From: Fen-178 sp049516835 | GTDB lineage: Bacteria > Acidobacteriota > Terriglobia > Bryobacterales > Bryobacteraceae | Assembly (NCBI GenBank): GCA_049516835.1 | Contig: JBEKSR010000004.1 | Coordinates: forward strand, 1 to 64,000 | Direction: 5' to 3' | Length of the DNA stretch: 64,000 nucleotides | Part shown: piece after piece, positions 8,666 to 17,424 of the stretch | Numbering within the stretch: the first letter of the stretch is position 1 | How the letters are laid out: each line of letters starts with the position of its first letter | Position numbers and translations under genes: made by a program | The notes under the pieces: generated by a model | Databases searched by the model: none | Seen by the model: only the letters and a program-made list of their open reading frames with translations | Told to the model about the DNA's origin: nothing

Positions 8666-8684
8666 CCTCGGTCCTGCGCGAAAA

Positions 8685-8822
8685 GTACTAGGCCCGGCCG
8701 GCGCATCTCCAGTGGCCGGAGGGCGTCTGTTGCTGCACAAGCGGTGGGAGGGTCTCCCCCAGGGGATCGGCGCAGGCGCGGGGTGGTTTCGACGCCGAGG
8801 ACGCCCCGGCCGGAAGTAGTAC
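8685..8822. repeat. 138-base region bounded by imperfect inverted repeats
   Basis: GTACTAGGCCCGGCCGG at 8685-8701 and CCGGCCGGAAGTAGTAC at 8806-8822 pair at 14 of 17 positions. No reading frame inside looks coding. It may be a miniature mobile element or a large stem; no copy was noticed elsewhere in the window. Confidence 0.4.
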
Positions 8823-8863
8823 CGTACTGTGGCTAGCGGCGCCACCAGCAGCGACAACGGCTC

Positions 8864-9206
8864 ATGATTATCGCGCTGTCGATACTGCTGGCGAGTTGGA
8901 TCACCGCGCGTACCCACGTCGTGCAGTTCGACAAGCCCTACCAGGCTGTGCCGTTAAGCAATGGCCGGGTGTATTACGGCCGTCTCGACGGCTACGGGAC
9001 GGATCACCCGGTGCTCAGGGAGGCCTACTACATTCAGTCCACTGTCAACCCGCAGACCCATGAGCAGGGCAACGTTCTGACGGGACGCGGCAAAGAGTGG
9101 CACGGACCGGATGTACCTCAACCCCAGCCAGATTCTGCTTGTGGAACCGGTCGGCACGGACTCGAAGGCGGCCAATCTGATCAAGGACCTGAAGGCTCAG
9201 AACTAA
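8864..9206 (+). pseudogene. Small membrane-anchored protein, frameshifted
   Basis: The first frame encodes a hydrophobic N-terminus (MIIALSILLASWITA) and then HVVQFDKPYQAVPLSNGRVY up to GRGKEWHG. The second frame continues with DRMYLNPSQILLVEPV and ends at the TAA at 9204-9206. The join near 9100-9106 needs a one-base frame change: read separately, the first frame runs on into unrelated Pro/Gly-rich sequence to 9514. The combined protein, about 113 residues, looks like a single small family with an N-terminal anchor. The lesion may be natural or an assembly error. Function unknown. Confidence 0.65.
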
Positions 9207-9283
9207 CCCCGCCCCGCAGCGCCGGGTATGCTTGCCGGGGCCGCGGCCACCCATGGCTGCGGGCGCCGAGACGAGGCCCGGCG

Positions 9284-9305
9284 CCGCGGGCACGAGCGCC
9301 CGCGG
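9284..9305. terminator. GC hairpin between convergent genes
   Basis: CCGCGGGC and GCCCGCGG form a perfect 8 bp stem with a 6-base loop, between the frameshifted gene and the convergent TPR lipoprotein gene. There is no T run on either side, so the terminator call is tentative. Confidence 0.35.
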
Positions 9306-9318
9306 GGCCATATCGGAG

Positions 9319-10131
9319 CTATTTCGCCGGCTCGGTGGTGAGGCCGCCACCGCCGGTCTTGGCCTTCTCCGCGGCTTTGCGTTTCTTGGTGGCCAGCGCC
9401 TTCTGGACCCAATCGTCGGCGATCTTAATCTGCTGCGCGTACTCTTCCTTGTTGTCGGTGAGGTCCGCGCGCTCGCGAATCAGAAGGTTCTCATACGCCA
9501 TGGCATCGTCGTAATCGGGGTTGATCTGAAGCGCCTTGTCCAGCGCCTTCAGACCGCCGTCGATCACCGGCGTGTACTGGGCCTTGAGCTCTTCCCTGAC
9601 CTTCTTGTCCTTAATCGGACCGGGATCTTCCTGCCTCATACCCAAATTCGCGCGGGCCGTCCCGTAAGGCGGATACCACTTCGACCAGGCGACAAAACCG
9701 AGGCTATAGTAAGCGTCCGCATCGCTGGGGTCCACCGCCGTCAGCTTCTCATACCACTGCTGGGCATCGTCCCACTTCTTCTGGTTCAGGTACAGCGAAG
9801 CCACCGAGGCGATGGCCACGCTGTTCTTCGGGTCCTGATCCAATACCTTCATGAACTGGTCGTATGCGGCCGTGGCCATCTGCGTGTTCTCGGGGGATTC
9901 GGCGCCCGGGATGTACTGCTGCATGTAGGCCGTGGCCAGGTAGAGGCGCGCCGTGGGGAAATTCGGGTCCAGTTCGACGGCGGTCTTGAAGTGCTCCACG
10001 GCTTCCGGATATTGGGCGTTCTTGAAAGCTTGCACGCCCTGGTTGAGCTGATCGCGCGATTTCAATTGGTTGCAACTCACGCTCAGGACCGCCAACGCGG
10101 CCACGCCCAGAATCAACGCCATTTTGCGCAT
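9319..10131 (-). CDS. TPR lipoprotein
   Basis: A 270-residue protein beginning with a lipoprotein-type signal (LAVLSVSC, Cys20). At least three tetratricopeptide repeats follow, for example QLNQGVQAFKNAQYPEAVEHF and VASLYLNQKKWDDAQQWYEKL. The C-terminus is Lys/Ala/Gly-rich. It is the last gene of the TonB/ExbB/ExbD block; its ATG lies one base past the exbD stop. A scaffold role around the TonB system or the outer membrane is likely but not shown. Confidence 0.82.
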   Translation of the reverse strand: MRKMALILGVAALAVLSVSCNQLKSRDQLNQGVQAFKNAQYPEAVEHFKTAVELDPNFPTARLYLATAYMQQYIPGAESPENTQMATAAYDQFMKVLDQDPKNSVAIASVASLYLNQKKWDDAQQWYEKLTAVDPSDADAYYSLGFVAWSKWYPPYGTARANLGMRQEDPGPIKDKKVREELKAQYTPVIDGGLKALDKALQINPDYDDAMAYENLLIRERADLTDNKEEYAQQIKIADDWVQKALATKKRKAAEKAKTGGGGLTTEPAK

Positions 10132-10132
10132 T

Positions 10133-10558
10133 TTATTGTCCGGCCTCCACCTTCGCGGTCATCAGACCGACCTTATCGATGCCGGCGCCGTGCGCGGTAT
10201 CGATAGCCCTGGCCACCCAATTGAATTCGATATTGGGATCGCCCTTCACGAACACCACGCGCTCGGCGCGCGTCTTGAAGATCTCTTCCAGACGGGCCCC
10301 CAGGTGGTTTTCGTCGGTGGGCTCGGCGTTGATCATCAGCTTGTGATCGGAATCGATCGAGATCACCACCGTTCGTTGATCCGAAGCCGTCTCCTTCTGA
10401 CCCGGCGGTGGCGGCTGAGGCACGAGCGCCTCCAACCCCTTCGGCGTCAGCGGTGTGATCACCATGAAGATGATGATCAGCACCAGCAACACGTCGATCA
10501 TGGGCGTCATGTTGATGTCGGATTTCGGACCACCGCTTCCGCCAACTGCCATTGACAT
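10133..10558 (-). CDS. exbD: ExbD/TolR biopolymer transport protein (second copy)
   Basis: A 141-residue inner-membrane protein with one N-terminal helix. DINMTPMIDVLLVLIIIFMV contains the conserved Asp of ExbD/TolR that takes part in proton flow. The periplasmic part has the usual small domain (VFVKGDPNIEFNWVARAIDTAHGAGIDKVGLM). With ExbB and TonB it turns proton motive force into work at the outer membrane. It is 31 bases downstream of another exbD, to which it is clearly related. Confidence 0.9.
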   Translation of the reverse strand: MSMAVGGSGGPKSDINMTPMIDVLLVLIIIFMVITPLTPKGLEALVPQPPPPGQKETASDQRTVVISIDSDHKLMINAEPTDENHLGARLEEIFKTRAERVVFVKGDPNIEFNWVARAIDTAHGAGIDKVGLMTAKVEAGQ

Positions 10559-10589
10559 AAGATTGCTCCTTTAGATAAGTTCTCGTTTA

Positions 10590-11063
10590 CTACTTGGCCC
10601 CGCCGCTGGGGTTAGGCCTGGTTGTGTCCAGCAACTGCTCGGTCAGCAGACCCAATTGGTCGACGCCCGCCGCACGCAGGTTGTCCACCACCTCGACCAC
10701 CTTCTCATAGCGCGCCCGCGAGTCGGCCTTGACAAAAACCGTCTTGTCCAGCCGGTTGATGAGCAGGTCTTTCACCTTGGGCGGCAAGTCCGCTGGAGTC
10801 ATCTGGGTGGTGCCCAGGTACGTCTTCCCGTCGCGCGTCACCGCGACCATGATTGCGTCGCTCTTGTCGGCAGCCTGCATGGGAATGGGGTTCTTGGTCT
10901 TCACCAAGTCCACACTGACGCCCTTTGACAACATCGGCGTGATGACCATGAAAATGATGAGCATCACGAGCATCACGTCGACCATGGGGGTCACGTTGAT
11001 GTCGGACACCGGCGGCGCGGCCTTGTGCTTCATGATAACTGATGCAGCTTTTTCTTTCGCCAT
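10590..11063 (-). CDS. exbD: ExbD/TolR biopolymer transport protein (first copy)
   Basis: A 157-residue ExbD/TolR protein. DINVTPMVDVMLVMLIIFMVI holds the essential membrane Asp, and VFVKADSRARYEKVVEVVDNLRAAGVDQLGLL is the periplasmic domain. Two tandem exbD genes behind one exbB are common in Acidobacteriota, Myxococcota and Bacteroidota and suggest a heteromeric ExbD dimer. It follows exbB after 132 bases, the largest gap in this block. Confidence 0.9.
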   Translation of the reverse strand: MAKEKAASVIMKHKAAPPVSDINVTPMVDVMLVMLIIFMVITPMLSKGVSVDLVKTKNPIPMQAADKSDAIMVAVTRDGKTYLGTTQMTPADLPPKVKDLLINRLDKTVFVKADSRARYEKVVEVVDNLRAAGVDQLGLLTEQLLDTTRPNPSGGAK

Positions 11064-11195
11064 CGTCTCTCTCCCTGGAGTTCGGCAGGAGGCGGGGAGC
11101 CCCGGACCGAAGCTCCCCTGAAATCAACTCGCCGGACTCCTAGCTAGGGACCGGGCGACCCCGAGGGTCCCCTGCGGCCCTTACAGACCATCGTG

Positions 11196-11927
11196 CTACT
11201 TGCGTGCGCCGGCGCCACGCTGCGAACGTTTCAGGAAGTAGTCGATCAGTTCCGAGCTGGAGTTCCCCATTTCCACGTCGAAAGCTTCAATCTTCCCCGT
11301 GAAGTAGTTGAACGCCCAGACCGCCGGAAGGGCCACGAACAGCCCGAAAGCGGTGGTCACCAGGGCTTCGGAAATACCGCCGGCCACCGCGCCCAACCCG
11401 GTCGACTTCTCGGTGGAAATCCCCGTGAAGGCGTTGATGATGCCGACCACCGTTCCGAACAGTCCCACGAAGGGGGCGGTGGAACCGATGGTCGCGAGAC
11501 CGCTGACGCCGCGCTTCAGCTCGGCGTGCACAATCGCCTCGGAGCGCTCCAGAGCGCGCTTGGAAGCCTCGATCTCTTCGCCCGGGATTTCGTTGCTGAG
11601 CTGGTGGGCCTGGAATTCCTGGAGGCCCGCCACCACGACTTTGGCCAGATGGCTTTTCTTGAAACGGTCCCCAATCTTCACCGCCTCGTCCAGCTTGCCT
11701 TCGCGGAGCGCGCCGGCCACAGCCGGAGCAAACAACCGCGACTGCTTACGCGCCGCGCTGTACGCCATGAACCGATCGATCATGACGCCGATGGAATACG
11801 CCGACATGATGAACAGAAGGAACACCACTAACTTGGCCAACGTACCCATCTGATTATACAGGGAGCGGACATCCCAGCCTACGGTTCCGCCCTGCAGCAA
11901 ATAAAGCGACCATACTTGCAATTGCAT
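11196..11927 (-). CDS. exbB: ExbB/TolQ/MotA-type proton channel protein
   Basis: A 243-residue protein with three membrane segments: residues about 30-52, and two in the C-terminal half. The signature stretch GLATIGSTAPFVGLFGTVVGIINAF is typical of ExbB/TolQ. It forms the pentameric channel around the ExbD dimer. Neighbours tonB upstream and two exbD downstream show it belongs to a TonB-type system. TolQ is an alternative name, but no TolA/TolB/Pal genes are nearby. Confidence 0.92.
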   Translation of the reverse strand: MQLQVWSLYLLQGGTVGWDVRSLYNQMGTLAKLVVFLLFIMSAYSIGVMIDRFMAYSAARKQSRLFAPAVAGALREGKLDEAVKIGDRFKKSHLAKVVVAGLQEFQAHQLSNEIPGEEIEASKRALERSEAIVHAELKRGVSGLATIGSTAPFVGLFGTVVGIINAFTGISTEKSTGLGAVAGGISEALVTTAFGLFVALPAVWAFNYFTGKIEAFDVEMGNSSSELIDYFLKRSQRGAGARK

Positions 11928-12000
11928 GTTTTCTCTCTCTCCTGCGAGTTGAATTCAAATTCTGGCCGGCCCGGGGTACCCCCTGGGTCCGGGCCGGTTA

Positions 12001-12759
12001 CTACTGACTCAACGTGAAGTTCACGTCGATCTGAGTTACGACCTCCACCGGCTCTCCGTTGAGGAGGGTCGGTTGGTACACCCACTGTTTCACCGCTTCC
12101 AAAGCGGACGGGACCAGCAACGGGTGGCCGCTGATGACCTCGAGTTTCTGAATGGTGCCGTCCCTGGCGATAATGGCGCTGAGCTTCACCACGCCCTGAA
12201 TGCGCGCCTGCTTGGCCAGCGGCGGATACACCGGACGCGGTTGGCGGACCAGCTTGGCCTGCTGCACGTTACCGCCGACCCGGATGCGTTGCGGAACCAC
12301 TTCCTTCTTCGGCGGCGGAGGCGGCGGCAGAACCGCCGTCGGAACCGCACCAATGATGCCGCCGAGAATGCCGCCGGGGGTGCCCCCAGCTACGCCGCCC
12401 GCTATGCCGCCCGCCACGCCGCCCACGCCCGAGGAAGGAGGCGGAAGCTCTTCTTCTCTGATCTGCGCGATCTCTTTCGGGATGCTCTTGGGCGCCATCA
12501 ACCGGCCGGCGTCGAACTGGCGCGGGATGATCTTCACCTTTACCACGGGAGCGGCCGCCTGGGGAGGAGGCGGCGGAGGCGGCGGCGGAGGCGGCGCCAC
12601 CAGGAAACTGGTCAACTGAGTCTTGGGAAGCACATTGAAATAGATCATCGGGAAAATCACCCAGAACATCACAAAGATGATCTGCCCCACGAACGAAACC
12701 ACCACCGTCCAGCTCTTGTTCGTTTTTCCCACGCCTTCAATAAACGTCTGCTCGAACAT
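12001..12759 (-). CDS. tonB: TonB energy transducer
   Basis: A 252-residue protein. Order: cytoplasmic N-terminus, one membrane helix at about 20-42, a long proline run near 55-66, a glycine-zipper-like stretch (repeated GGxAGG near 112-135), a second proline run, then a C-terminal TonB domain from about 170 (YPPLAKQARIQGVVKLSAII ... VYQPTLLNGEPVEV). It links ExbB/ExbD to outer-membrane receptors. The ATG at 12759 is chosen because it immediately precedes a normal TonB N-terminus; the frame open from 12990 is composed of unlikely Arg/Gly-rich sequence overlapping secF. Confidence 0.9.
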   Translation of the reverse strand: MFEQTFIEGVGKTNKSWTVVVSFVGQIIFVMFWVIFPMIYFNVLPKTQLTSFLVAPPPPPPPPPPPQAAAPVVKVKIIPRQFDAGRLMAPKSIPKEIAQIREEELPPPSSGVGGVAGGIAGGVAGGTPGGILGGIIGAVPTAVLPPPPPPKKEVVPQRIRVGGNVQQAKLVRQPRPVYPPLAKQARIQGVVKLSAIIARDGTIQKLEVISGHPLLVPSALEAVKQWVYQPTLLNGEPVEVVTQIDVNFTLSQ

Positions 12760-12835
12760 ACAAGCTTCCTTTCCCTGGTCACCGCCGCGGCCGCGCTCCC
12801 GGGAGCCCCCCGAGGTCCGCCGCGACGGCCCCTTG

Positions 12836-14071
12836 CTACTTAACCGCCCTTGCAGGGCTCTTCCGGACCGCTTCCGGTCGCGGCGCAGTCGCCAGCGGAG
12901 GACCCGGCCTCCGCTTGCGCCGATCAGTGTAATTATGCCAGAACAACACGATCGGACTGGCGATGAAAACCGAAGAATACGTGCCGACAATAATCCCGCA
13001 AACCAGCGCGAACGAGAATCCGTGCAGCACCGGACCGCCCCAGATGAACAGCGCGATCACCGTCAGGAAGGTCAGGCCCGAGGTCATGATGGTGCGGCTG
13101 AGCGTCTGGTTGACCGCCCGGTTCATCACCCTTTCCAGCGGTTCGCGCCGCGAGATCTTCAAGTTCTCGCGGATGCGGTCGAAAATCACGATGGTATCGT
13201 TCATCGAATAGCCCACCAGAGTCAACAGGGCCGCGATGACCGTCATGGAGATCTCTTTGCCGAAAAGAGAGAACAGCCCGATAGTGATGAGGGTGTCGTG
13301 GAAGCACGCGATCACGGCCCCCAGGCCGTAGATCCACTCGAACCGGAACCAGATGTACGCCAGCATCCCGGCGAGCGCGTATAGCGTGGCCAGCACGGCC
13401 TTGTTCCTCAACTCCGCGCCCACTTTCGGTCCCACCATCTCCACTTTCAATATGTGAAACGGCGCCAGATAACACTCCTGCTGAAGAGTGTTCATAATAC
13501 CAGCATTTACGCCCGGAACGGATGTCAACTGAGAAAAATTTGCGACCAGGCCGGAACGCGGCGGGGTATCGCGGAAATCGAGCATGTCTTTGGCCAGTTT
13601 CTGCAACTGGACGTCGCTCATGGCGACGCCGGCGCGAGCCAGGGGATCGCGCAAACGCTCGACCACCACCTGCTGGCTGGCGTTGTTGAAGTCGAGCTTC
13701 CCGGCGGTCTGCCCCCACCTGGCATTCAGAACATCCTGCATGTCCTGGCGGTTGACGTTCAACTGGCCCTCTTCCTGCGCTTCGGTCCCGATCTCGACCT
13801 CGTTTTCCGCTCCGCTGCCGTAAATATTCTGTACGCTTACCTCGCCCTTGATCTTCTGCGAACGCGCCATGGCGGCGCGGATCTGGTCGAGCGGCGGCGG
13901 ATAAGCGAACTTGACCGTCATCAGGACGCCCTCTTTGAAATCGATGCCGTACTTGAGCCCGTGCTTTACGGCGATACTCCCGAACCCCGCCGCCGTCAGC
14001 ACCAACGAAGCGATGATGAAGGGCCACTTCTTGCCCAGAAAGTCAAAGTCAGTGTTCTTAAATAATTGCAT
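12836..14071 (-). CDS. secF: Protein translocase subunit SecF
   Basis: A 411-residue six-helix membrane protein. The N-terminal helix is followed by GIDFKEGVLMTVKF, and the C-terminal RND-type half has FHDTLITIGLFSLFGKEI and GYSMNDTIVIFDRIREN, the standard SecF motifs. With SecD it uses proton motive force to pull secreted proteins out of SecYEG. Longer than E. coli SecF (323) because of an enlarged periplasmic domain. The ATG at 14071 is used; a GTG two codons upstream is possible. It lies 96 bases after secD. Confidence 0.95.
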   Translation of the reverse strand: MQLFKNTDFDFLGKKWPFIIASLVLTAAGFGSIAVKHGLKYGIDFKEGVLMTVKFAYPPPLDQIRAAMARSQKIKGEVSVQNIYGSGAENEVEIGTEAQEEGQLNVNRQDMQDVLNARWGQTAGKLDFNNASQQVVVERLRDPLARAGVAMSDVQLQKLAKDMLDFRDTPPRSGLVANFSQLTSVPGVNAGIMNTLQQECYLAPFHILKVEMVGPKVGAELRNKAVLATLYALAGMLAYIWFRFEWIYGLGAVIACFHDTLITIGLFSLFGKEISMTVIAALLTLVGYSMNDTIVIFDRIRENLKISRREPLERVMNRAVNQTLSRTIMTSGLTFLTVIALFIWGGPVLHGFSFALVCGIIVGTYSSVFIASPIVLFWHNYTDRRKRRPGPPLATAPRPEAVRKSPARAVK

Positions 14072-14167
14072 CGACACATGCCGTGCTGGTGCGCTTAATT
14101 AAGTTTGACACCAGCCCTTTACCGTTTGTTCCAACCGCCGGTGGGAATCCCCGTAAGTCATTGCCGC

Positions 14168-15787
14168 TCAAATACTTAATGCCTCCATCCGCCGATGTCC
14201 GGACAACTCGTAGTCAAAAATCGTCCTGGAAACGAAAACTGCCGTAAACACGTTGGCGATCAGCCCTATGACCAGCGTCACCGCGAATCCGCGGACCGGT
14301 CCTTCCCCGAACAGGAACAGGAAAGCGCACGAAACCACGGTGGTCACGTGGGTGTCGACAATGGTCCACCACGCTTTGTTGAAACCCGTATCCACGGCCG
14401 CGATGACTGCCTTGCCCGACCGCAACTCCTCGCGGATACGCTCGAAGATCAGCACGTTCGAATCCACCGCCATGCCGATGGTCAGAATCACTCCGGCGAT
14501 TCCCGGCAGCGTCAGCACCGCGTGGAAATAGGACAGCGCCGCCATGAGCACCACCGTGTTGAGCGCCAGCGCCAAAACCGCGTTCACGCCGCTACGTTTA
14601 TAGTAGACGAGCATGACAACTATTACGGCCAGCAGCCCGGCGATACCAGCCACCAGACCCTCGTGGACGGAATCGGCGCCGAGGGAAGGCCCGATGGAGC
14701 GCTCCTCTAGGGTCTGAACTCCCGCCGGCAGGGAACCCGACCGAAGGTAGCGGGACAGGTCCACGGCCTCGTCTTCGCTGGTCAGGTTGGTGATGCGGCC
14801 GGCATCTTCGATTCTCGATTCGATTGTGGCCACGCTCACAATGCTATTGTCCAATGCCACGGCCAGCCTGTTGCCGATATTGGCTTCCGTGAAGCGGCCA
14901 AAGCGCTTGCCGCCGTCCGGCGACAGGGTGAAGTTGGTGTCCCACTTTCGGAACTCGCCCTGGCTGGCCCGCGCATTGCGCATTTCACGGCCGGTGATCA
15001 CCGGGGTTTTACCCACCAGGTACCACTGCTCGCCTTCCTGGGCGCCACGCGGCTTGGCCTTCACCATCTTGGTATTCAACGGCAGGACGCCGCCATGCTG
15101 AGAGAGGAGCGCTTCGCGGCTGGCGAAGGGCCCGTCCTCGACTTTAGTAAGTTCCAGGACGGCCGCAGTCCGAATCAATTCCTGCACGTGCGCCGGATCG
15201 TCCACGCCCGGCAACTGCACCAGTATCTGGTACTGATCGCCCGCCCGCCCGTACTGTTGCACCGAAGGCTCCGTCAGCCCGAGCTCATTGATGCGGTTGC
15301 CGATGGTCTGGATGGTTCGTTCCACCGTGTCGCGCTTGAGCGCCACCAGCTCGGAGGGCTTGAGCCGCATCGAATAGTCGGTGGTGTTCTGCGCCGTCAA
15401 CACATAGGTGGCATACCGCTCGTTGACGAGGTCGCGGAAAGAGCTCGTCTGGGTGGCCGGCACGCCCTTGATGTAGATTTCGACATCGTCGGCATCCTCA
15501 ACCCGCTGAGGATCGTTGCGGTCCATGCTGGCCCAGGTGATCCTCTGCTTGCCGAGATCCTCCTTGAGCCGCTCCATGGTCTGGTCGGCATCCGCTTTGA
15601 CGGCGTCCTGCACCTGGACCTGCAGCACCAGGTGGCTGCCGCCCTTGAGGTCCAGCCCAAGCTGGATGTGGTTCTTCACGTTCTGTACCAGGTCGGCCGC
15701 CGACTTGGGGAAACCGATAATGCCGAACACGCAAACCAGAATCGTGGCCACAATTACCACGGTTCGCGCTCTTAGATTCGTTCGCAT
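14168..15787 (-). CDS. secD: Protein translocase subunit SecD
   Basis: A 539-residue membrane protein with an N-terminal helix, the GLDLKGGSHLVLQV motif near residue 43, a periplasmic P1 region, and a C-terminal five-helix half with GMAVDSNVLIFERIREEL. Works with SecF and YajC in Sec-dependent export. The conserved Asp and Arg of the last motif are present. It follows yajC by 31 bases, keeping the usual tgt-yajC-secD-secF order. Confidence 0.96.
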   Translation of the reverse strand: MRTNLRARTVVIVATILVCVFGIIGFPKSAADLVQNVKNHIQLGLDLKGGSHLVLQVQVQDAVKADADQTMERLKEDLGKQRITWASMDRNDPQRVEDADDVEIYIKGVPATQTSSFRDLVNERYATYVLTAQNTTDYSMRLKPSELVALKRDTVERTIQTIGNRINELGLTEPSVQQYGRAGDQYQILVQLPGVDDPAHVQELIRTAAVLELTKVEDGPFASREALLSQHGGVLPLNTKMVKAKPRGAQEGEQWYLVGKTPVITGREMRNARASQGEFRKWDTNFTLSPDGGKRFGRFTEANIGNRLAVALDNSIVSVATIESRIEDAGRITNLTSEDEAVDLSRYLRSGSLPAGVQTLEERSIGPSLGADSVHEGLVAGIAGLLAVIVVMLVYYKRSGVNAVLALALNTVVLMAALSYFHAVLTLPGIAGVILTIGMAVDSNVLIFERIREELRSGKAVIAAVDTGFNKAWWTIVDTHVTTVVSCAFLFLFGEGPVRGFAVTLVIGLIANVFTAVFVSRTIFDYELSGHRRMEALSI

Positions 15788-15818
15788 GGGAATTTAACGC
15801 CTGTTTCTAGAATTGCCG

Positions 15819-16127
15819 CTACTTCTTGCCTTCCCCTGAAATCATGCTCGAGACCGAGCTTCGCGCCACCTGGATCTTGACGTTGTCCGGTTTCACGCGC
15901 AACACCAGGGTCTCATCCTCGATGGCGACGATGGTCCCGATGATGCCGCCGCTAGTCGCGACCGTGTTGCCGTTTTGCAGACCCGCCAGCATCTTCTGAG
16001 TCTGTTTGCGCTGGCGCTGCATGGGCAGGAACAGTAGGAAATAGAAAATACCAAAGATCAGAAGGATGGGCAAGAATCCCAGTAGGGAGCTGGACGACGC
16101 CGACTGCAAGTACAGGTTCAGAACCAC
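15819..16127 (-). CDS. yajC: Preprotein translocase accessory subunit YajC
   Basis: A 102-residue protein with one hydrophobic segment (FLPILLIFGIFYFLLFLPM) followed by the basic MQRQRKQTQKMLAGLQNGN and the TSGGIIGTIVAIED fold typical of YajC. It binds SecDF in the inner membrane. It sits 18 bases after tgt. Confidence 0.93.
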   Translation of the reverse strand: MVLNLYLQSASSSSLLGFLPILLIFGIFYFLLFLPMQRQRKQTQKMLAGLQNGNTVATSGGIIGTIVAIEDETLVLRVKPDNVKIQVARSSVSSMISGEGKK

Positions 16128-16145
16128 GTTTTAACCAATTGGGGA

Positions 16146-17285
16146 TCACCCGGCTTCAAGCGAGGCCGAGCGCGCACACCTCAAGTATTCTGGAAATGAT
16201 AACGATATTATAGCGTGCCTGATCTCGCCCATGATGTCAAGGTACCGGCGAATGTTGTGCCGTGTCGCCAGCGCCGCAAACAGGATCTCCCCGGAAACAA
16301 ACAGATGGCGAAGGTATGCCCGGGAGTATCGGGTACAAGTATAGCAATTGCAGCGCTCGTCCAGGGGCCGCCCGTCGTCCTTGTAGCGCGCGTGCTTGAT
16401 GATCACCCGGCCCTCGGAGGTGAACAGGCAGCCATTGCGCGCATTCCGCGACGGCAGCACGCAATCCATCATATCGACGCCACGGGCCACGTACTCGGCA
16501 AGTTCGGCGGGCATTCCCACGCCCATGGCGTAGCGCGGCCGCGAGCGCGGCAGAATGTCTTCGGTGGCCTCGACCATCTCGAGGCTGAGCGGGCGCGGTT
16601 CGCCCACCGAGAGGCCGCCGATGGCGTAGCCGTCGCTCCCCAGATCGGCCAGCGCCGTGGCGCACTCGCGCCGCAGGTCCGGGAACATGGACCCCTGTAC
16701 GATGGGATAGAGCGCGTGCCGCGCGGGGCTTTCCGCCATGCGCCGCCGGTAATGCCCGTCCGCCTGCCGCGCCCACCCCACGGTGCGATGCATGCTCTCG
16801 CGCGCATACTCGTGGCTGACGGGGTACTCCGGGCATTCATCGAGCGCCATCAGGATGTCGCTGCCGTAGGCAAGCTGCACATCGACGGTGGATTCCGGAG
16901 TGAACGTGTGGAGATCGCCATTGAGATGCGACCGGAATACCACGCCGTCGCCGGTGATCTTGCGCATCCCGCTCAGGCTGAAGACCTGGTAGCCACCCGA
17001 ATCGGTGAGGAGGGCGTTGGGCCACGACATGAAGCGGTGCAACCCGCCCATCTGGCGGATGATCTCATGCCCCGGGCGCAAATAAAGGTGGTAGGTGTTG
17101 GCCAGCAGGATCTTCACGCCGAGATCGTCGGCCAGGTCGCGCTGGCTGAGACCTTTGACCGTGGCCTGCGTCCCCACCGGCATGAAGACCGGGGTCTCGA
17201 TGGTCCCGTGCGGCGTGTGCAGCAGGCCGGCGCGCGCCCGCGTGTGCGGGCACTCGGCGACTACTTCGAATGAGATCTGGGGCAT
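16146..17285 (-). CDS. tgt: Queuine tRNA-ribosyltransferase
   Basis: Exchanges guanine at the wobble base of GUN-anticodon tRNAs for the queuosine precursor preQ1. The 379-residue protein has LLTDSGGYQVFSL (active-site Asp), the nucleophile segment MMDCVLPSRNARNG, and the zinc site CNCYTCTRYSRAYLRHL with three Cys and one His. First gene of the export operon. No other queuosine genes are present in the window. Confidence 0.96.
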   Translation of the reverse strand: MPQISFEVVAECPHTRARAGLLHTPHGTIETPVFMPVGTQATVKGLSQRDLADDLGVKILLANTYHLYLRPGHEIIRQMGGLHRFMSWPNALLTDSGGYQVFSLSGMRKITGDGVVFRSHLNGDLHTFTPESTVDVQLAYGSDILMALDECPEYPVSHEYARESMHRTVGWARQADGHYRRRMAESPARHALYPIVQGSMFPDLRRECATALADLGSDGYAIGGLSVGEPRPLSLEMVEATEDILPRSRPRYAMGVGMPAELAEYVARGVDMMDCVLPSRNARNGCLFTSEGRVIIKHARYKDDGRPLDERCNCYTCTRYSRAYLRHLFVSGEILFAALATRHNIRRYLDIMGEIRHAIISLSFPEYLRCARSASLEAG

Positions 17286-17302
17286 GCAGCTTTCAGCTTA
17301 CA

Positions 17303-17420
17303 GGGGCCGGGGGCCAGGGGCCAGAGGCCGGGGGAAGGTGCGCGCCTGCGGCGCGGAGGTTTCACAGAAGATCCGGCCCGAAGGGCCGCTCCTTTCCCTG
17401 GCCCCTGGCCCCCGGCCCCC
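17303..17420. repeat. Long inverted repeat of GGCC/GGGGG type
   Basis: The left arm (17303-17323, GGGGCCGGGGGCCAGGGGCC) and the right arm (17399-17420, its inverse) flank about 75 bases between tgt and the MCE gene. The same arm sequence occurs at 29391-29416 inside a reading frame and, inverted, at 58333-58380 upstream of valS. It is therefore a dispersed element; the strong stem could also stop transcription. Confidence 0.7.
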
Positions 17421-17424
17421 GACT

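Noticed and set aside
12300..12620. Repeated GGCGGCGG tracts as a possible satellite
   Set aside because: They encode the proline and glycine runs of TonB in frame.
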